The notes below the pieces were generated by a model. It searched no databases and had not been told where the DNA came from. It saw nothing but the letters and a program-made list of their open reading frames with translations. A program made the position numbers and the translations under genes. A stretch of 64,000 bases of DNA from Altererythrobacter sp. B11 (GTDB lineage: Bacteria; Pseudomonadota; Alphaproteobacteria; Sphingomonadales; Sphingomonadaceae), in NCBI RefSeq assembly GCF_003569745.1, contig NZ_AP018498.1:682001-746000 (forward strand). Direction: 5' to 3'. This document shows, in pieces, positions 15,950-24,899 of the stretch. The stretch's first letter is position 1; each line of letters opens with the position of its first letter.

Positions 15950-18151
15950 ATGCGGATCATGGGGTGGCTCCCGATGGGAGCCTCGGCGCTGGCGCTTGCT
16001 GTCATGGCTACGGCGCCTGCGCAGGCAGATGACGGTGCCGCCGCGGGCGAAGCTGCGGTGGACACGCCGATCATCGTCACTGGCGAGCGGGAGCAGGAGC
16101 TCGAACTCGTCACCGAAACGGGCAGTCGCCTGGGCCTGAGCGGGCTGGAGACCCCGGCAACCGTCAGCATCGTGGACGGGGACGATATTCGCGCCCGCGG
16201 CGATCTTTCGGTAATCGCTGCCGTCACCCGCGCCACGGGCGTGACCAATGCCGGCAGTCCCGGAAACGGCGGGACGGCGCTCGCCATGCGGGGCTTTTCG
16301 GGGCAGGGCTCGGTGCTGCAGCTTTACAATGGCATTCGCCTGTTTCCCGTCGCCGGCACGATCACCTTCCCGTCCGATCCGTGGAACGTGGAACGGATCG
16401 AAGTGCTGAGCGGCCCGGCCTCGGTGCTCTACGGGCAGGGGGCGCTGGGCGGCGCGATCAATGTGATTGCCAAGGCGCCCAATCCCGATCGCTTCGAATT
16501 CCAGGGCGAGGCTACCTATGGCTCGCAGGATACCTGGCACGTCGCCGGCGGGCTAGGCGGCCCGATCTCCGACATGCTCAGCTTCCGCGTCGACGCCAGC
16601 TATCGCGAGTCAGACGGCTATGTGGACCGGGGGGAGTCGGATAGTCTCGCCCTTTCGGCTGCGCTGCGCTTCCAGCCCAGCGAGGATTTCACCCTCACGC
16701 TGCGCGACGATTACGGCAAGTTCCATCCATCCCGCTATTTCGGCACGCCGCTGATCGATTCGCGGCTGGATGATTCCATCCGCCGGAGGAACTACAATGT
16801 CGGCGATTCCGCCATCCGCTACCGCGACAACCGGCTGGCGCTGGATGCCGAATGGGCCATTTCCGATGCGCTGGAGCTGCGCAACACGACCTATTACCTC
16901 ACCACCAACCGGCTGTGGCGGAACCTGGAAACCTATTGCTGGATCGGCCCCGACGGGGAATGCCCCAATGGCATCGGTTACGGGACACCTGGCAACATCT
17001 ATCGCGCCGACAATTACGGCATCGTCCACGATCAGAAGCAATATGGCGATCAGGTGACCTTGCGGCTGCAGTCCCCGCTGGGCGGCGCCATGGCGAATAC
17101 GCTGCTGGTTGGCGCTGACATCAGCCGGGTGAAGCTGACCTATTCGCACGATTTCGGTTCCGACTATCAAGAAGACGAAGTCGATCCCTTCACCTTCGAT
17201 CCCGGCCTGTTCCTGGACACGCAGGGCATCGCGCCGCGTTATCGAACCCGCACCGATACGATCGCCCTGTTCGCGGAGGATCGGCTGGCGATTACCGATC
17301 AGCTCTCGCTGGTGGGCGGTATCCGCTACGAGCACAACAAGGTCGGTCGGTGGGACTTCGTCTATGACGACGCGGACGAGACTATCGTTGGCGAAACGCC
17401 GGCGCTGAACGGCGGGACCGAGGCGTATAAGGTGCTGGAACATACCACCTGGCGCGTGGGTGCGGTGTATGAGCTGAATCCCAATGTCTCGCTTTATGCG
17501 CAATATGCGACGGCGGTGGACCCGCTCGGCACGCTGACGACCTATTCCACCAGCGGCAGCCAGTTCCAGCTGACCAATGCCGATGGGCGGCAGGTGGAAG
17601 CGGGCTTGAAGGCGCTGTTCCTGGATGGCGCCGGCTCCTTCACCTTTGCGGCATACCGGCTGGTGAAGCAGAACCTGTTCACCCAGACGCGGACCAACGG
17701 CGCTATCGACCAGATTGGCCAACGGTCCTCGCAAGGGCTGGAAGCGAGCCTCTCGCTCGATCTGCCGAGCGGCTTTGCCATCACCGCCAACGGCACGGTG
17801 CTGGATGCCAACTTTGACGAGTTCGAGGGCTTCGAGGACAATACGCCACCCGGCGTGCCGGAACAGGCGGCCAATCTCCAGCTATCCTGGACCGGGCTCG
17901 GCGGGCTGCAGCTACGCGGTGACTTGCGCTATGTCGGGCGCCGCTTTACCGACAACGCCAATGATTTCCGCGTCCCCGCCTATACGGTGGTGGATCTGAG
18001 CGCCACCTATGCGCTGACGCGCAATGTCGGGCTGGATCTGCGCGTGTTCAATCTGTTCGACAAGGATTATGCCGAATCCACCAATGGCGACGAACAGTGG
18101 ATTCTTGGCCGGCCGCGATCGGTGGATGTGGCCATCCGGGCGAGCTTCTGA
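15950..18151 (+). CDS. TonB-dependent siderophore receptor
   Basis: Outer-membrane receptor of 733 residues that imports ferric siderophores with TonB energy. The signal peptide is MRIMGWLPMGASALALAVMA, cleaved after PAQA. A TonB-box-like stretch (TPIIVTGERE) precedes the plug domain (about 40-160, with VEVLSGPASVLYGQG-type sequence read here as IEVLSGPASVLYGQGALGG), and the 22-strand barrel ends with an aromatic C-terminus, RASF. ATG 15950 is preferred over 15938 because GGGGA sits upstream at good spacing. The PepSY gene follows after 6 nt. The ligand cannot be read from sequence. Confidence 0.93.
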   Translation: MRIMGWLPMGASALALAVMATAPAQADDGAAAGEAAVDTPIIVTGEREQELELVTETGSRLGLSGLETPATVSIVDGDDIRARGDLSVIAAVTRATGVTNAGSPGNGGTALAMRGFSGQGSVLQLYNGIRLFPVAGTITFPSDPWNVERIEVLSGPASVLYGQGALGGAINVIAKAPNPDRFEFQGEATYGSQDTWHVAGGLGGPISDMLSFRVDASYRESDGYVDRGESDSLALSAALRFQPSEDFTLTLRDDYGKFHPSRYFGTPLIDSRLDDSIRRRNYNVGDSAIRYRDNRLALDAEWAISDALELRNTTYYLTTNRLWRNLETYCWIGPDGECPNGIGYGTPGNIYRADNYGIVHDQKQYGDQVTLRLQSPLGGAMANTLLVGADISRVKLTYSHDFGSDYQEDEVDPFTFDPGLFLDTQGIAPRYRTRTDTIALFAEDRLAITDQLSLVGGIRYEHNKVGRWDFVYDDADETIVGETPALNGGTEAYKVLEHTTWRVGAVYELNPNVSLYAQYATAVDPLGTLTTYSTSGSQFQLTNADGRQVEAGLKALFLDGAGSFTFAAYRLVKQNLFTQTRTNGAIDQIGQRSSQGLEASLSLDLPSGFAITANGTVLDANFDEFEGFEDNTPPGVPEQAANLQLSWTGLGGLQLRGDLRYVGRRFTDNANDFRVPAYTVVDLSATYALTRNVGLDLRVFNLFDKDYAESTNGDEQWILGRPRSVDVAIRASF

Positions 18152-18157
18152 CCGCGC

Positions 18158-19627
18158 ATGGCGCACCGCCTGAAACGCTGGCTTTACCTCACCCATCGCT
18201 GGGTGGGGATCGCCACCTGCCTGCTGATCGCCATGTGGTTCGCCTCCGGCCTCGTGATGCTCTACGTGCCGTTTCCCGATCTCACGGCGGAGGAATGGCT
18301 CGAAGGGCAGCAGCCGATCGACTGGCAGGCGGTGGCCGTGGGGCCGGCGCAAGCGGCGCAGGCAGCCGGCGGTGGCGCCATGCGCTCGCAGGCGCTGGAG
18401 ATGCAGGGCGATGTGCCGGTGTGGCGCATGGCCTATTGGGATCGCGACCCGACTACCCTTTCGGCTGTGGACGGCGCCCCTGTCACCCATGTGGGGCAGG
18501 AGGAGGCGAAACATATTGCCACGCTCTTCGGCGGCGCGGCGGTGGAGCGCGCAGTGCTGATCCGCACCGACCAGTGGACGGTACCCGGCGGCTATGATCC
18601 GCAGCGGCCGCTGTGGCGCGTGGAGCTGGCGGGGGAGGGCGGCCGCATCCTCTATGTCTCCGCGCGGACGGGAGACGTCGTGCTCGATACCAGCGCGCGG
18701 GAGCGCTTCTGGAACTGGCTCGGTTCCGTGCCGCACTGGCTCTATCCGCGTGCCCTGCGCGAAATGCCGGAGGCGTGGCGGCAGGTGGTCATGTGGGTTT
18801 CGGGGCCGTGCCTGATTGGCGCCGTCACCGGCCTGTGGATCGGCGTGCTGCGCATGCGGCTGGGGCGGCGGCGTTTCAGCGGCGGGCGGATCACGCCTTA
18901 TCGGGGCTGGATGAAGTGGCACCATGTCGCCGGGCTTGGTGGCGGGCTGTTCCTGCTTACCTGGCTGTTCAGCGGCTGGCTGTCGGTTGATCCGGGGCGC
19001 TTCTTTGCCAGCGGCGGTGTGAGCGGGGATGCGCGGCAGGCCTATGCCGGCACGCTGGCGCCACCTGCCGTGGACCTGCGGCGGCTGGCCGGGGCGGCTG
19101 AGGGCGCACGGCGGGTGCAATTCGCCGCCGCCGCCGGTCAGCCCTTCATCCGCATCGAGGCGCCGGGCGCGGCGGAGCGCTATCTCGCGCCCTCCACGCT
19201 CGCTCCCTTCGTGGCGGACAAGGCCGCCGTGGACACGGCGCTCTCGCAGCTGGTGCCGGGCGCACGGCCCGTGGCGCGGGAATGGCTCGCCCGGTCCGAT
19301 TCCTACTGGTATTCGGTCGATGGCCCGGTTCCGCTCCCGGTTGAGCGCGTGAAGTTCGACGATCCCGCCGCCACCTGGGTGCATGTGGACCCGGCTACGG
19401 GGGAATTGCTGCGCGCCATGGATGCGCGGGGCCGGGCTTATCGCTGGCTCTACACCGGCCTTCATCGCTGGGACATGGGGCCGCTGATGGACAATCCGCT
19501 GGCCCGCCAGCTCACGATCTGGCTGCTCTCGCTGGCAGGCCTGGTGATTTCGGTGACATCGGTGTGGATCGCCTGGCTGCGCCTGTTCGGCGGGCGCGGC
19601 GCCAAGGGTGCCCGGCGCCGGGCCTAG
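18158..19627 (+). CDS. PepSY-associated TM helix protein (iron-regulated membrane protein type)
   Basis: Inner-membrane protein of 489 residues of the PepSY_TM family, often encoded next to siderophore receptors and proposed to reduce or release iron. Helices are at about 12-36 (WVGIATCLLIAMWFASGLVM), 207-230, 250-275 and 447-470. PepSY-like segments lie in the large periplasmic parts. Conserved histidines appear in LTHRWVG, KWHHVAG and GLHRWDMG and may bind heme. It follows the receptor gene after 6 nt, presumably in the same transcript. Confidence 0.88.
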   Translation: MAHRLKRWLYLTHRWVGIATCLLIAMWFASGLVMLYVPFPDLTAEEWLEGQQPIDWQAVAVGPAQAAQAAGGGAMRSQALEMQGDVPVWRMAYWDRDPTTLSAVDGAPVTHVGQEEAKHIATLFGGAAVERAVLIRTDQWTVPGGYDPQRPLWRVELAGEGGRILYVSARTGDVVLDTSARERFWNWLGSVPHWLYPRALREMPEAWRQVVMWVSGPCLIGAVTGLWIGVLRMRLGRRRFSGGRITPYRGWMKWHHVAGLGGGLFLLTWLFSGWLSVDPGRFFASGGVSGDARQAYAGTLAPPAVDLRRLAGAAEGARRVQFAAAAGQPFIRIEAPGAAERYLAPSTLAPFVADKAAVDTALSQLVPGARPVAREWLARSDSYWYSVDGPVPLPVERVKFDDPAATWVHVDPATGELLRAMDARGRAYRWLYTGLHRWDMGPLMDNPLARQLTIWLLSLAGLVISVTSVWIAWLRLFGGRGAKGARRRA

Positions 19628-19640
19628 CCGGGCGCGGCGT

Positions 19641-20498
19641 TCAGGCCGGGGGAACCGGCATGTTGTCGATAAGCCGCGTCCCGCCGATCCGCGCCGCCAC
19701 CAGCAGGCGCATGGGGCCGTCCTGCAGCGCGCCTAGCGGCACGAGCATGTCCGCGTCGGCCAGTTCCGCATAGTCTACGCTGGCGAACCCTCCCTCCAGC
19801 AGCGCGCGCTTCAGCGACGCGAGAGCGGCAGGCACCGGCTCGCCCGCGCGGATCGTGGCGATGGTCGCTTCCATGGCGCGCGGGAGGGCGGCGGCGCGGG
19901 CGCGATCCTCTGCAGAAAGGTAGGCGTTGCGGCTGCTCATCGCGAGGCCATCGCTTTCGCGCACCGTCGGCACACCGTGTATGCGCGTGGCATGCGGGCG
20001 GGTGAAGTCGAGATCGCGCGCCATGCGGCGGATCACCGCCAGCTGCTGCCAGTCCTTCTCCCCGAAGAAGGCGAGATCGGGGCGCACCTGATTGAACAGC
20101 TTGGCGACGACGGTGGCGACTCCCGCAAAATGGCCCGGGCGGAAGGCGCCGCACAACCCGTCGCTCACCCCTGCCACGCTGACGGAGGTGGCGAAGCCTG
20201 CCGGATAGACCTCCTCCACCGCAGGCGCCCACAACAGGTCCACACCCTCCGCCGCCAGCTTGCGGGCATCCGCTTCCAGCTGGCGGGGATAGGCGTCGAG
20301 ATCCTCATTGGCGCCGAACTGGGTGGGATTGACGAAGATGGATACGGCGACACTGGCCGCCTGCCGTCGCGCTTCGCGCACCAGTGTCAGATGCCCGTCA
20401 TGCAGCGCGCCCATGGTGGGGACGAGGGCGAGATCGCCCGCTTTTCTCAAGCCATCCACAGCTTCGCGCAGGGCAGGGAGGGTGTTCACGGTTTGCAT
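19641..20498 (-). CDS. panC: pantoate--beta-alanine ligase
   Basis: ATP-dependent ligation of pantoate and beta-alanine in pantothenate (CoA) synthesis; cytoplasmic, 285 residues. Signature motifs are PTMGALHDGHLTLV, VNPTQFGANEDL, FGEKDWQQLAVI and SSRNAYLS. ATG 20498 starts MQTVNTLPALRE with GGAG about 10 nt upstream; the frame extends upstream but without conserved sequence. Divergent from mipZ. panB and panD are not in the window. Confidence 0.97.
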   Translation of the reverse strand: MQTVNTLPALREAVDGLRKAGDLALVPTMGALHDGHLTLVREARRQAASVAVSIFVNPTQFGANEDLDAYPRQLEADARKLAAEGVDLLWAPAVEEVYPAGFATSVSVAGVSDGLCGAFRPGHFAGVATVVAKLFNQVRPDLAFFGEKDWQQLAVIRRMARDLDFTRPHATRIHGVPTVRESDGLAMSSRNAYLSAEDRARAAALPRAMEATIATIRAGEPVPAALASLKRALLEGGFASVDYAELADADMLVPLGALQDGPMRLLVAARIGGTRLIDNMPVPPA

Positions 20499-20594
20499 GG
20501 GGCCGGGGCTCCGATAAAGCGTCATGATGCGGCAGGGGAGCCGCAGTACCACGGCACCTAGCCGCACCATGAAGCCAGAGAAAGAGCGCCGCCC

Positions 20595-21416
20595 GTGTCA
20601 TCGCCCGCCGCACCGCATCGTATCGTCTTCGCCAATGAAAAGGGCGGCACCGGCAAGTCCACCACTGCCGTGCATGTGGCGGTGGCGCTGGCCAGCCAAG
20701 GCGCCAAAGTGGCGGCGATCGACCTCGATCCCCGCCAGCGCACGCTCTACCGCTATCTGGAAAATCGCACCGAGACGGAGCAGCGCCGCGGTGTCGAGCT
20801 GCCGGGTGCCACCTTCGACGTGTTCGAACAGGGCAGCGAGGAAGCGCTGGAGGAGCGCATCGCCAGCCTGGCCGAAGGGGCCGATTTCCTAATTTTCGAC
20901 ACGCCGGGCCGCGACGATCCGCTCGCCCGCTATGTCGCGACCCAGGCGGACACGCTGGTCACCCCGATGAACGACAGCTTCGTCGATTTTGACCTGATCG
21001 GGCAGGTGGACGCGGAAACGTTCAAGGTCCGCCGGCTCAGCTTCTATGCGGAACTGATCTGGGAAGCGCGCAAGAGCCGCGCGATGAAGCAGCTGCGCGA
21101 ACAGCGCCGCGAGATGGATTGGGTGGTGGTGCGCAACCGCGTGCAGCATGTCGATGCGCGCAACCAGCGGCGCGTTGACCAGGCGCTGACGGAGCTTTCC
21201 CGGCGCGTCGGCTTCCGCGTGGCGCACGGCCTGTCGGAACGCGTGATCTACCGCGAACTGTTCCCCTCCGGCCTCACCCTGCTCGACCGGGGCCAGCTGG
21301 GCGAGCTCGGCACCAGCCATCTGGTGGCGCGGCAGGAATTGCGCGCGCTGGTGGCCAATCTCAATCTGCCGATGCCGGGCAAGCCCGCTGCCGGCCGCCA
21401 GCCGGCGGCCGCCTGA
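20595..21416 (+). CDS. mipZ: division-plane positioning ATPase MipZ
   Basis: ParA-like ATPase that forms a polar gradient and inhibits FtsZ assembly away from midcell. The 273-residue protein starts at GTG 20595. The deviant Walker A motif is EKGGTGKSTTA (residues 15-25), Walker B lies in FLIFDTPG, and DDPLARYVA follows. The alphaproteobacterial origin is supported by this gene. The downstream J-domain gene starts 4 nt after the stop and is probably co-transcribed. Confidence 0.95.
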   Translation: MSSPAAPHRIVFANEKGGTGKSTTAVHVAVALASQGAKVAAIDLDPRQRTLYRYLENRTETEQRRGVELPGATFDVFEQGSEEALEERIASLAEGADFLIFDTPGRDDPLARYVATQADTLVTPMNDSFVDFDLIGQVDAETFKVRRLSFYAELIWEARKSRAMKQLREQRREMDWVVVRNRVQHVDARNQRRVDQALTELSRRVGFRVAHGLSERVIYRELFPSGLTLLDRGQLGELGTSHLVARQELRALVANLNLPMPGKPAAGRQPAAA

Positions 21417-21420
21417 CGGC

Positions 21421-21708
21421 ATGGGCAAGCTGCTGGTCCTCGCGCTGGTAGCGGTCATCGCGTGGAAGATGATCATCGGCCGCTGGCCGTGGCAGCCCCG
21501 CATTTCGGCCGGCAAGCAGGCCCTGTTCAACGCCCGCAAGCTGCTGGGCGTGAGCTCCGGCGCCACGCGGCAGGAAATCCTCTCCGCCCACAGGCAGCTG
21601 GTCGCCGCGGTCCACCCCGATCGCGGCGGCAGCAACACGCAAATCCACGAGGCGAATGCCGCGCGCGACCTATTGCTCGCGGAATTGCCACATGATGCTG
21701 TTAAATAA
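21421..21708 (+). CDS. membrane-anchored J-domain protein
   Basis: A 95-residue protein with one N-terminal membrane helix ([17 protein letters not shown]) and a C-terminal J-like domain (about 36-90) with the HPD motif in [12 protein letters not shown]. Its length and layout resemble TIM14/DjlA-type anchored co-chaperones, so it may recruit DnaK to the membrane. It lies 4 nt after mipZ. Confidence 0.9.
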   Translation: MGKLLVLALVAVIAWKMIIGRWPWQPRISAGKQALFNARKLLGVSSGATRQEILSAHRQLVAAVHPDRGGSNTQIHEANAARDLLLAELPHDAVK

Positions 21709-21776
21709 GGTTTGAAGCGGGCTACAAGCAGGTCGGAAAGCACATACGGCCTGCCGGAAAACAATCAGGAGCCTTC

Positions 21777-23180
21777 ATGACCCACCAGTTCCATCCCACA
21801 GTCCTGCGCGAATACGATATCCGTGGCATCATCGGCGAAACGCTGGGTGTAGACGATGCCCGCGCGATCGGCCGCAGCTTCGGCACTCTCCTGCGCCGTG
21901 CCGGCGGGAAGCTGGTCGCGGTGGGCTATGACGGGCGCGTCAGTTCCCCGCTGCTCGAGCATGCGCTGGTGGAGGGCCTGAACGCGAGCGGCTGCGACGT
22001 GCGGCGGATCGGCCTCGGCCCTACGCCGATGCTCTATTATGCCGAGGCGTCAGCGGATGAGGTCGATGGCGGCATTCAGATAACCGGCAGCCATAACCCC
22101 GCCAATTACAATGGCTTCAAGATGGTGTTTCAGGGGCGTCCGTTCTTCGGGAAGGACATTCTGAAAATCGGTGAAATGGCCGCCGCCGGCGATTGGGACG
22201 ATGGCACCGGCACGGTCGAGCAGCTCGAGGTGATGGATGCCTATATCGAGCGGCTGCTGCAGGCCATCAGCGGCCTCGCGCCGGACAGCCTCGCCAGCCT
22301 CAAGGTGGGCTGGGATGCGGGCAATGGCGCTGCCGGCCCCGCGCTGGAACAGCTCGCCGCGCAGCTGCCGGGGGAGCACCACCTCCTCTATACCGAGGTC
22401 GACGGGAATTTTCCGAACCATCATCCTGACCCCACAGTCCCCGAAAACCTTGAAGATCTCGTCAAGCTTGTCGCGGAAAAGCAGCTCGATTTCGGAATCG
22501 CCTTCGACGGTGATGGTGACCGGATCGGCGCAATCGACGGGCAGGGCAGGGTGATCTGGGGCGATCAGCTGCTGATGATCTATGCCGAAGACCTGCTGTC
22601 GCGGCAGCCGGGCGCCATGATCATCGCCGATGTGAAGGCCAGCCGCGCCCTGTATGACCGGGTGGCCGAACTCGGCGGCGAACCGCTGATGTGGAAGACC
22701 GGGCACAGCCTGATCAAATCCAAAATGAAAGAAACGGGTTCGCCGCTCGCCGGCGAGATGAGCGGCCACGTATTCTTCGCCGATGAGTATTACGGTTATG
22801 ACGATGCGCTCTATGCCGGGATGCGGTTGATCGCCGCCAGCGTCCGGCTGGGCAAGTCAGTCACCGAATTGCGCAGCGCCATGCCCGAAATGGTCAATAC
22901 GCCGGAAATGCGCTTCCAGGTGGATGAGAGCCGGAAGTTCGCCGCGATCGACGAAGTGAAACAGCGGCTGCAGGGCACCGATGCGCAGGTGAACGACACC
23001 GATGGGGTTCGGGTGACCACCGATGACGGCTGGTGGCTGCTGCGTGCGTCCAACACGCAGGACGTGCTCGTCGCCCGCGCGGAGAGCTTCACCCACGAGG
23101 GGCTCGATCGCCTGATGGCGCAGATCGACGAGCAGCTGTCGCTTTCCGGCCTCGAGCGCGGGCCGCAGGCCGGCCACTAA
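21777..23180 (+). CDS. phosphomannomutase/phosphoglucomutase
   Basis: Alpha-D-phosphohexomutase of 467 residues interconverting hexose 6- and 1-phosphates to supply GDP- or UDP-sugars for surface polysaccharides. The catalytic Ser105 lies in [12 protein letters not shown], the metal loop is DGDGDRIG, the sugar-binding loop is GEMSGHVFF, and the phosphate-binding loop is in [15 protein letters not shown]. It heads the polysaccharide region, as pgmG does in gellan/sphingan-producing relatives. A stem-loop spans the stop codon. Confidence 0.95.
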   Translation: MTHQFHPTVLREYDIRGIIGETLGVDDARAIGRSFGTLLRRAGGKLVAVGYDGRVSSPLLEHALVEGLNASGCDVRRIGLGPTPMLYYAEASADEVDGGIQITGSHNPANYNGFKMVFQGRPFFGKDILKIGEMAAAGDWDDGTGTVEQLEVMDAYIERLLQAISGLAPDSLASLKVGWDAGNGAAGPALEQLAAQLPGEHHLLYTEVDGNFPNHHPDPTVPENLEDLVKLVAEKQLDFGIAFDGDGDRIGAIDGQGRVIWGDQLLMIYAEDLLSRQPGAMIIADVKASRALYDRVAELGGEPLMWKTGHSLIKSKMKETGSPLAGEMSGHVFFADEYYGYDDALYAGMRLIAASVRLGKSVTELRSAMPEMVNTPEMRFQVDESRKFAAIDEVKQRLQGTDAQVNDTDGVRVTTDDGWWLLRASNTQDVLVARAESFTHEGLDRLMAQIDEQLSLSGLERGPQAGH

Positions 23181-23190
23181 CCCGGCCTGC
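23165..23190 (+). terminator. stem-loop over the phosphomannomutase stop codon
   Basis: GCAGGCCGG (23165-23173) pairs perfectly with CCGGCCTGC (23182-23190) across an 8-nt loop containing the TAA. There is no U tract, so it may be an RNA-stability element or a weak terminator. A second hairpin follows (CGGCGTCA 23194-23201 with TGACGCCG 23224-23231). Confidence 0.4.
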
Positions 23191-23377
23191 GCACGGCGTC
23201 AGCTCGGGTGCCCGCCCCCCGGTTGACGCCGCGCGGCTTCGCGGGCGTCAGGCTCGGAGGCACGGCTCCAGCCGATCCGGCGGAGCAATTTGCTGGCCGT
23301 GGCAGTTTCCGCCTGCCCGCGTTAAAAAACTCTGCTGCCGTTCGCGAAGTGTCGGCTGCCCCCGGCGGGCGATTTCG

Positions 23378-24001
23378 CTACCGCTTCGCCGACTTGATAT
23401 TGGAGCCGAACACGCGGTCCCAGAAGATCGCCGAAATGGCGAAATTGCTGTCTTCGTCCAGATAGTGGTGCTGCATGTGATGCCGCTTCAGCGCCATGCC
23501 GATGCGGCTGCGCATGGGCCACTGGTGGCAGGCGAAATGCAGCGTGTCATACATGACATAGCCCGACATGAAGCCCAGGAAGACCCAGGTGCCCCCCGTT
23601 CCCATAAGCGCCAGCAGCACCAGCCATACCAGGCCACCCACGGCGACGCTGACGGGCAGCGGCATCAGGCCGCGCAGCGCATCTCCCGGCTGGTCGTGGT
23701 GGTTGCCATGCATCAGGAACACGAGCCAGCGCAGCACCGTGACATCGCTGTCCAGATGGAACAGGTAGCGGTGCATCGCATATTCGAACAGCGTCCACAC
23801 TATCAGCCCAAGGGCGATCCAGCCCACTGTTTGGAAGGGCGCTTCCTGCGGAGGCGACCAGGTCCAGCCGGCAAAGGCGATGAGCGGCAGCAGGATAGCC
23901 CAGCTCAGCGCGAAGACGCGGGGGGAGATAAGCGTAAGCCGCTCCAGGCGCTCATTTTTGAACAACCTGACGCGCTGCGGACGGGATACGGGGGCGGGCA
24001 T
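23378..24001 (-). CDS. fatty acid hydroxylase-like (sterol desaturase family) membrane protein
   Basis: Membrane di-iron hydroxylase fold of 207 residues. The histidine boxes are HRYLFH, HGNHHDQP, HFACHQ and HHMQHHYLDEDSNFAIS. Their spacing and the ending DRVFGSN resemble the fatty acid 2-hydroxylase branch rather than sterol desaturases. Four hydrophobic segments lie at about 30-50, 58-78, 113-133 and 138-158. A role in hydroxylating sphingolipid or lipid A acyl chains is possible for this type of organism but is inference. It is transcribed against the surrounding polysaccharide genes. Confidence 0.9.
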   Translation of the reverse strand: MPAPVSRPQRVRLFKNERLERLTLISPRVFALSWAILLPLIAFAGWTWSPPQEAPFQTVGWIALGLIVWTLFEYAMHRYLFHLDSDVTVLRWLVFLMHGNHHDQPGDALRGLMPLPVSVAVGGLVWLVLLALMGTGGTWVFLGFMSGYVMYDTLHFACHQWPMRSRIGMALKRHHMQHHYLDEDSNFAISAIFWDRVFGSNIKSAKR

Positions 24002-24104
24002 CGGCTACTATGCTGGACAATAGCTGCGATTAAGTGTCAAGACTAAAGGCCTCCAAACAGTGTTAACTCGCGACGAGAGGTTCGCGAATTGTGACGCCAC
24101 ACCT

Positions 24105-24878
24105 ATGACGGAGTCGTTTACGCACAACCGTATTTTGGTGACTGGCGCATCCGGCGGCCTAGGTGGTGCGCTTGCGCAACACTATGCACGCAAAAATGTT
24201 ACGCTCAGCCTGTGGGGGCGTGATCGGGCGCGGCTGGAGGCTGTGGCCGAGCGCTGCCGGTCCGTAGGTGCCCAGGTCGACATCCGTATGCTGGATTTGA
24301 CCGATCTGCCCGCCGCGCTGGCCGCGCTGGAGGATGAGGACGCCAAGCAGCCGTTCGACTTGGCACTGCTCGTCGCTGGACGAGGGGACGTGAAGAGAGC
24401 GGATGAGCAGGTGGAGGACGCCGAAATCGTGGCACGACTGGCGGCCATCAATTTTGCGGCGCCGGCGGCAATGGCGGCATTGCTGGGCAGACGCATGGCG
24501 GCACGACGCCACGGCCGGATCGTGCTGATCGGCTCCGCGGCGGCCTTTCACTCCCTCCCCTTCGCGGCGGCCTATTCCGGGAGCAAGGCGGGCCTCGCTC
24601 GTTTCGCCGATGCGCTGCGGCTTGGCCTTCGTGAACATGGGGTACAGGTCACATTGGTGTCGCCCGGCTTCATCGACACCGCCACAGGGCGCAAGGTTCC
24701 CGGTCCCAAGCCGATGCTGATGGCGCCGGATGCTGTTGCCGCGCGGATCGCGCGCGCCGTCGCGGCGGGCACGGCGCATATCGTGCTGCCATGGCCATTC
24801 GTGGCGCTTCGCTGGCTCGACCGCCTGCTCCCGGCGCTGCTGCGCGATCGGTTGCTTCTGGCGCTTAGCCCGCCCTGA
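24105..24878 (+). CDS. SDR family NAD(P)-dependent oxidoreductase
   Basis: Short-chain dehydrogenase of 257 residues. It has the nucleotide-binding motif TGASGGLGGAL, catalytic Ser in LIGSAAAF, and the active-site YSGSK. The C-terminal stretch HIVLPWPFVALRWLDRLLPALL is hydrophobic and may attach it to the membrane. ATG 24105 starts MTESFTHNRIL; an upstream in-frame start at 24060 lacks conserved sequence. Convergent with the LTA-synthase-like gene. Substrate unknown; position suggests lipid or sugar modification linked to the capsule. Confidence 0.9.
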   Translation: MTESFTHNRILVTGASGGLGGALAQHYARKNVTLSLWGRDRARLEAVAERCRSVGAQVDIRMLDLTDLPAALAALEDEDAKQPFDLALLVAGRGDVKRADEQVEDAEIVARLAAINFAAPAAMAALLGRRMAARRHGRIVLIGSAAAFHSLPFAAAYSGSKAGLARFADALRLGLREHGVQVTLVSPGFIDTATGRKVPGPKPMLMAPDAVAARIARAVAAGTAHIVLPWPFVALRWLDRLLPALLRDRLLLALSPP

Positions 24879-24899
24879 CGGGTCGGCCGGCCGTCTCGG

